Below, piece by piece: positions 31,618-37,942 of a stretch of 37,942 nt of DNA. Under the pieces are notes generated by a model. The model saw only the letters and a program-made list of their open reading frames with translations, was not told the DNA's origin and did no database searches. Source of the stretch: Akkermansia muciniphila (GTDB lineage Bacteria; Verrucomicrobiota; Verrucomicrobiia; Limisphaerales; UBA9464); the NCBI GenBank assembly GCA_945860685.1, contig CAMASJ010000006.1, positions 1-37,942 of the forward strand. Reading direction: 5' to 3'. The position numbers and the translations under genes are program-made. Within the stretch, counting starts at the first letter, position 1, and every line of letters begins with the position of its first letter.

Positions 31618-32028
31618 TCAGCGGCGCTGGCGGCGCTTCACGTTCAACTGCGTGAGCGAGTGCATGAGGGCGGCCTGGACAGACGCCATCTCCTCTTCGC
31701 CGATCTTCTCGCCCAGGCGGGCTTCGGCGCGCTTGCGGGCCTCCTCGGCCCGGGCTTCGTCGATGTCGTCGGCGCGGATGGCCATGTCCGTGAGGATGGC
31801 CACGCGTTCACCGGTGATCTCCACGAATCCCTCGCCGACGGCCAGGCACTGTTCCTGGCCGCCCTTGCGGGCGATGATCTCGCCGTGGACGACCTGGGTC
31901 ATGAGCGGGATGTGCATCGGGAAGATGCCCATCTCGCCCTCGACGCCGGGCAGCGTGACCATGTCCACGTCCTCGGAATAGATCCGGGCCTCGGGGGTGA
32001 CGATCTCGAGCTTCAGGGTGTTGGCCAT
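31618..32028 (-). CDS. atpC: ATP synthase epsilon subunit
   Basis: This 136-aa subunit of the F1 central stalk also restrains ATP hydrolysis. The N-terminal beta-sandwich has LKLEIVTPEARIYSEDVDMV, TLPGVEGEMGIFPMHIPLMT and FVEITGERVAILTDMAIRAD. The C-terminal two-helix part (EARAEEARKRAEARLGEKIG, then QAALMHSLTQLNVKRRQRR) is complete. It is the last gene of the operon, 40 bp after atpD, and is followed by the terminator. No clear Shine-Dalgarno sequence precedes the ATG. Confidence 0.95.
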   Translation of the reverse strand: MANTLKLEIVTPEARIYSEDVDMVTLPGVEGEMGIFPMHIPLMTQVVHGEIIARKGGQEQCLAVGEGFVEITGERVAILTDMAIRADDIDEARAEEARKRAEARLGEKIGEEEMASVQAALMHSLTQLNVKRRQRR

Positions 32029-32068
32029 GTTGACTTGAGTTGGGAAGTGGTTCCGGAAGGTCCGGCGC

Positions 32069-34418
<2,350 letters not shown>

Positions 34419-34448
34419 GGTCTGTGGGGCTCGGTGAGCAGGCCCGGA

Positions 34449-35975
<1,527 letters not shown>

Positions 35976-36002
35976 GTCGTCAGTGGGAGTTGGAAACGGT
36001 GT

Positions 36003-36395
36003 TCAGAAGCTGTTCTCGAGGGCGGCGAGCCGTGATTTCACGGTGCCGTCGTACACATCGCTGCCGACCTGGATTCGCAGGCCGCCGATGAGCTCGGGTT
36101 TGATGAAGAACTGGAAGTCGAGGCCGGGGCCGTGGAGACGGGTCAGGCTCGACCGGATTTCGGCCATGAGGGCGTCGGAGGTGGGCACGGCGTTCTCCAC
36201 GCGCACGGTGCGACGCTGGATGTCCAGCTGCACAAGGCGTTGGAAGTGGGCCAGCGTGCCCAGGTAGTTGCGGGGCTTGGCCGCGAGGACCTGGCTGACC
36301 GTCTGCCGGACACGTCCCTCGTCGAGGACGCCTTCACGGCGGCAGGCCAGGTAGAGGTCCTTCGCGTCGCGGCGGGCTTGTTTTCCGATCTTCAT
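36003..36395 (-). CDS. atpH: ATP synthase delta subunit, short form
   Basis: This is the peripheral-stalk subunit that connects F1 to the b subunits. It is only 130 aa against about 175-185 in most bacteria. The start (KIGKQARRDAKDLYLACRRE) corresponds to helix 1 and the end (FFIKPELIGGLRIQVGSDVY, then DGTVKSRLAALENSF) is the normal C-terminal domain. FQRLVQLDIQRRTVRVENAV aligns with the junction just before that domain, so about two middle helices of the N-terminal bundle seem to be missing. The reading frame is continuous and its position between atpF and atpA is normal. Confidence 0.88.
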   Translation of the reverse strand: MKIGKQARRDAKDLYLACRREGVLDEGRVRQTVSQVLAAKPRNYLGTLAHFQRLVQLDIQRRTVRVENAVPTSDALMAEIRSSLTRLHGPGLDFQFFIKPELIGGLRIQVGSDVYDGTVKSRLAALENSF

Positions 36396-36417
36396 CCTCG
36401 GGTTCCGGTGGCGACGT

Positions 36418-36981
36418 TCAGGCGGCGAACTGCTGCTGCGTCTCCTGGGCGAGGCGCTGGCGGTCGGCGTCGGTCAGGATCTTGCCGGTGACCTGCACGG
36501 AGGCGGCGACCACGAGGCGGCCGACTTCCTTGCGCAGCTCGAGCCGCATGCGGTTGAACTCGGCCTCGTTGGCCAGCTTGGCCTTGGCGATGATCTCGGC
36601 GGCGGCGGCGATGGCGCGCTGCGTCTCGGCCTCGGCGATCTTCGCGGCGGCGGCGCGGGCCTCCTCGACGATGCGGGTCGCCTGGGCTCCGGCCTCGGCG
36701 AGCACGCGCTTGCGGTCCTCGTCGGCCTTGGCCAGGTCGGCCTTCATCTTCTCCGCGGCGGCGAGGCTGTCGGAGATCTTCTTCTCACGGTCGTCCAGCA
36801 GGGCCAGCAGCGGCTTGTACGCAAACCGGTGCAGCAGGAAGGCGACGATGAAGAAGCCGATGAGCTGGGAGACGAAGAGCTGGGTGTTGAACCCGAACTT
36901 CTCACCCACCTCGGCGGCGGTGTGCTTGAGACCGTCTACGACTCCGCCTTCGGTGGCGGCCAGGAGGAAACCCGATTGCAT
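36418..36981 (-). CDS. atpF: ATP synthase b subunit
   Basis: This is the peripheral-stalk subunit of Fo. The ATG at 36981 (MQSGFLLAATEGGVVDGLKH) gives 187 aa; the track start at 37002 is a GTG. A single membrane helix lies at about residues 33-52 (NTQLFVSQLIGFFIVAFLLH), unusually far from the N-terminus because about 30 residues precede it. The long Ala/Glu/Lys-rich coiled coil (REKKISDSLAAAEKMKADLA to the end) is typical. One b gene is present; there is no b' gene. Confidence 0.93.
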   Translation of the reverse strand: MQSGFLLAATEGGVVDGLKHTAAEVGEKFGFNTQLFVSQLIGFFIVAFLLHRFAYKPLLALLDDREKKISDSLAAAEKMKADLAKADEDRKRVLAEAGAQATRIVEEARAAAAKIAEAETQRAIAAAAEIIAKAKLANEAEFNRMRLELRKEVGRLVVAASVQVTGKILTDADRQRLAQETQQQFAA

Positions 36982-37029
36982 ACTCAGTGGAAAGGGAGAC
37001 ACGGAGCCGTTTTCACGGCCCCGTGAGGG

Positions 37030-37218
37030 TTACTTGCCCATCAGGATGGTGATGATCAGGGCGCCTTCCGCGAGCGCGGCGCTGAGGAGCGCCTGCACGA
37101 GGATCTTGCCCGAAGCACCCGGATTGCGGCCGACGGCTTCAGCGGCCTTGTAGCCGATGAGTCCGAGGGCGATCGTGCCGCCCAGGGCGGCGCCGGCGAT
37201 GGCGATGTTTCCTTGCAT
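37030..37218 (-). CDS. atpE: ATP synthase c subunit, very short
   Basis: This is the proton-carrying ring subunit of Fo. The ATG at 37218 gives only 62 aa against about 70-90 in most bacteria. Helix 1 (NIAIAGAALGGTIALGLIGY), the polar loop RNPG (31-34) and helix 2 (KILVQALLSAALAEGALIIT) are recognisable, with the ion-binding Glu51. Only 11 residues follow the Glu, so helix 2 is short at its C-terminus. Glu is followed by Gly and no Gln is seen in helix 1, which does not fit the usual sodium-binding pattern, so proton use is likely. An A-rich leader (accaaagaaagaacac) before the ATG may favour high translation. Confidence 0.9.
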   Translation of the reverse strand: MQGNIAIAGAALGGTIALGLIGYKAAEAVGRNPGASGKILVQALLSAALAEGALIITILMGK

Positions 37219-37290
37219 GTGTTCTTTCTTTGGTGTTTCACGGCCGCCCCCGCAGAACTTGCCACGGTCCGACGGCCGAAATCCTGTCAA

Positions 37291-37942
37291 TCAGTGGTGT
37301 CCGCCCTCCTCCGCGTGCGCGTGCTCCTCGGAGTGCGTGCACATGAGCGAAGTGAAGACCGCGGTGAGAAGCGTGAAGACGAGCGCCTGGATCAGGCCGA
37401 CCATGAGCTCCAGGCCGTAGAAGGGAAGCGCCACGAGCCAACCGAAGATCGGCCCGCCGAGGTTGAGCATGGTCTCCAGCAGGGATTCGCCGGCGTAGAT
37501 GTTGCCGAAGAGACGGAAGGTCAACGAGATGGGACGGATCATGATCGAGATGACCTCCAGGAATCCGACCAGGAAGAACATGACCAGCAACAGCACCTTG
37601 AGAATGCCCTTGTCCTCGCCGTGGTAGACGAAGATGTGGGAGAGGAAGCCTCCGACGCCGTTGGCCTTGATGGACCAGACCAGCCAGCACGCGAAGAAAC
37701 CCACGGCCAAGGCCAAGGTCATGTTCAGGTCGGCGTCGGCGCCCCGGAGGATCGGGCGGGAGATGTGGTGGAGGGCGCCGTTGGCATCGGGATGACCGAA
37801 ACCGATCGAGCCGACACCGGGCAGAAGGCCGAACCAGTTGGCCGAGGCGATGAAGAGGAAGACGGTGGCGAAGAACCAGAAGGTGTCCTTGGCCAGCTTC
37901 GGGCCGAGGATGCCGCCGAGGAAATCGCGGAGGGATTCCACG
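37291..37942 (-). CDS. atpB: ATP synthase a subunit, partial (N-terminus outside window)
   Basis: This is the stator subunit of Fo that forms the two proton half-channels against the c ring. The window holds the C-terminal about 217 residues; the GTG at 37941 listed by the ORF track is internal. The essential arginine is in MIRPISLTFRLFGNIYAGES. DTFWFFATVFLFIASANWFG and LPGVGSIGFGHPDANG, and the last helices LPFYGLELMVGLIQALVFTL, are typical. The C-terminus ends in a His/Glu-rich tail (CTHSEEHAHAEEGGHH). It lies 72 bp before atpE. Confidence 0.95.
   Translation of the reverse strand, partial: VESLRDFLGGILGPKLAKDTFWFFATVFLFIASANWFGLLPGVGSIGFGHPDANGALHHISRPILRGADADLNMTLALAVGFFACWLVWSIKANGVGGFLSHIFVYHGEDKGILKVLLLVMFFLVGFLEVISIMIRPISLTFRLFGNIYAGESLLETMLNLGGPIFGWLVALPFYGLELMVGLIQALVFTLLTAVFTSLMCTHSEEHAHAEEGGHH

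Overview
The window is GC-rich (roughly two thirds G+C by eye) and Gram-negative in character: kdsB for Kdo activation, an outer-membrane beta-barrel and a polysaccharide export protein all point to an LPS-bearing cell. The resemblance of the nuo, atp and clpS/DUF2017/aat genes suggests a member of the Verrucomicrobiota or a close PVC relative. That assignment is inference from family resemblance and was not tested by a search. Nearly all genes lie on the minus strand, so operons read from high to low coordinates. Many start codons lack a clear Shine-Dalgarno sequence.

Region 1 (1-9,500) is a cell-envelope locus. In transcription order it runs: membrane histidine kinase, kdsB, an MsbA-type ABC exporter, an outer-membrane beta-barrel, a short polysaccharide export (OPX) protein, and a Wzc-like chain-length regulator fused to a tyrosine kinase. 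An IS630-family insertion sequence, cut by the window start and carrying a -1 frame break at an A-run, sits just beyond the last gene. No glycosyltransferase, flippase or polymerase is in the window.

Region 2 (9,500-13,230) is an accessory patch. It holds a DUF1684 lipoprotein, an imperfect palindromic repeat, a cupin protein, an AT-rich small membrane-anchored protein flanked by inverted copies of a short motif, a type II toxin-antitoxin pair whose ParE/RelE-like toxin has an in-frame stop, further repeat copies, and a PhnB-like VOC protein.

Region 3 (13,297-27,290) is the respiratory complex I operon nuoBCDEFGHIJKLMN. nuoA is not in front of nuoB. A tRNA-Gln(CTG) gene lies on the opposite strand between nuoE and nuoF. 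A perfect CRP/FNR-type palindrome and a plausible promoter precede nuoB.

Region 4 (27,293-28,722) is a compact clpS - DUF2017 - aat operon, probably an N-degron module: Aat marks N-termini with Leu/Phe, ClpS delivers such substrates to the Clp protease, and the DUF2017 protein is uncharacterised.

Region 5 (28,832-31,377, plus strand) is a two-component system: a kinase with a predicted extracellular jelly-roll domain and a seven-helix membrane region, overlapping by 4 nt a NarL/LuxR-type response regulator.

Region 6 (31,562-37,942) is the F1Fo ATP synthase operon atpB(partial)-E-F-H-A-G-D-C, ending in a strong intrinsic terminator. Its delta subunit (130 aa) and c subunit (62 aa) are unusually short. 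Complex I and ATP synthase therefore lie within about 24 kb of each other, separated by a protein-quality-control operon and a signalling pair.
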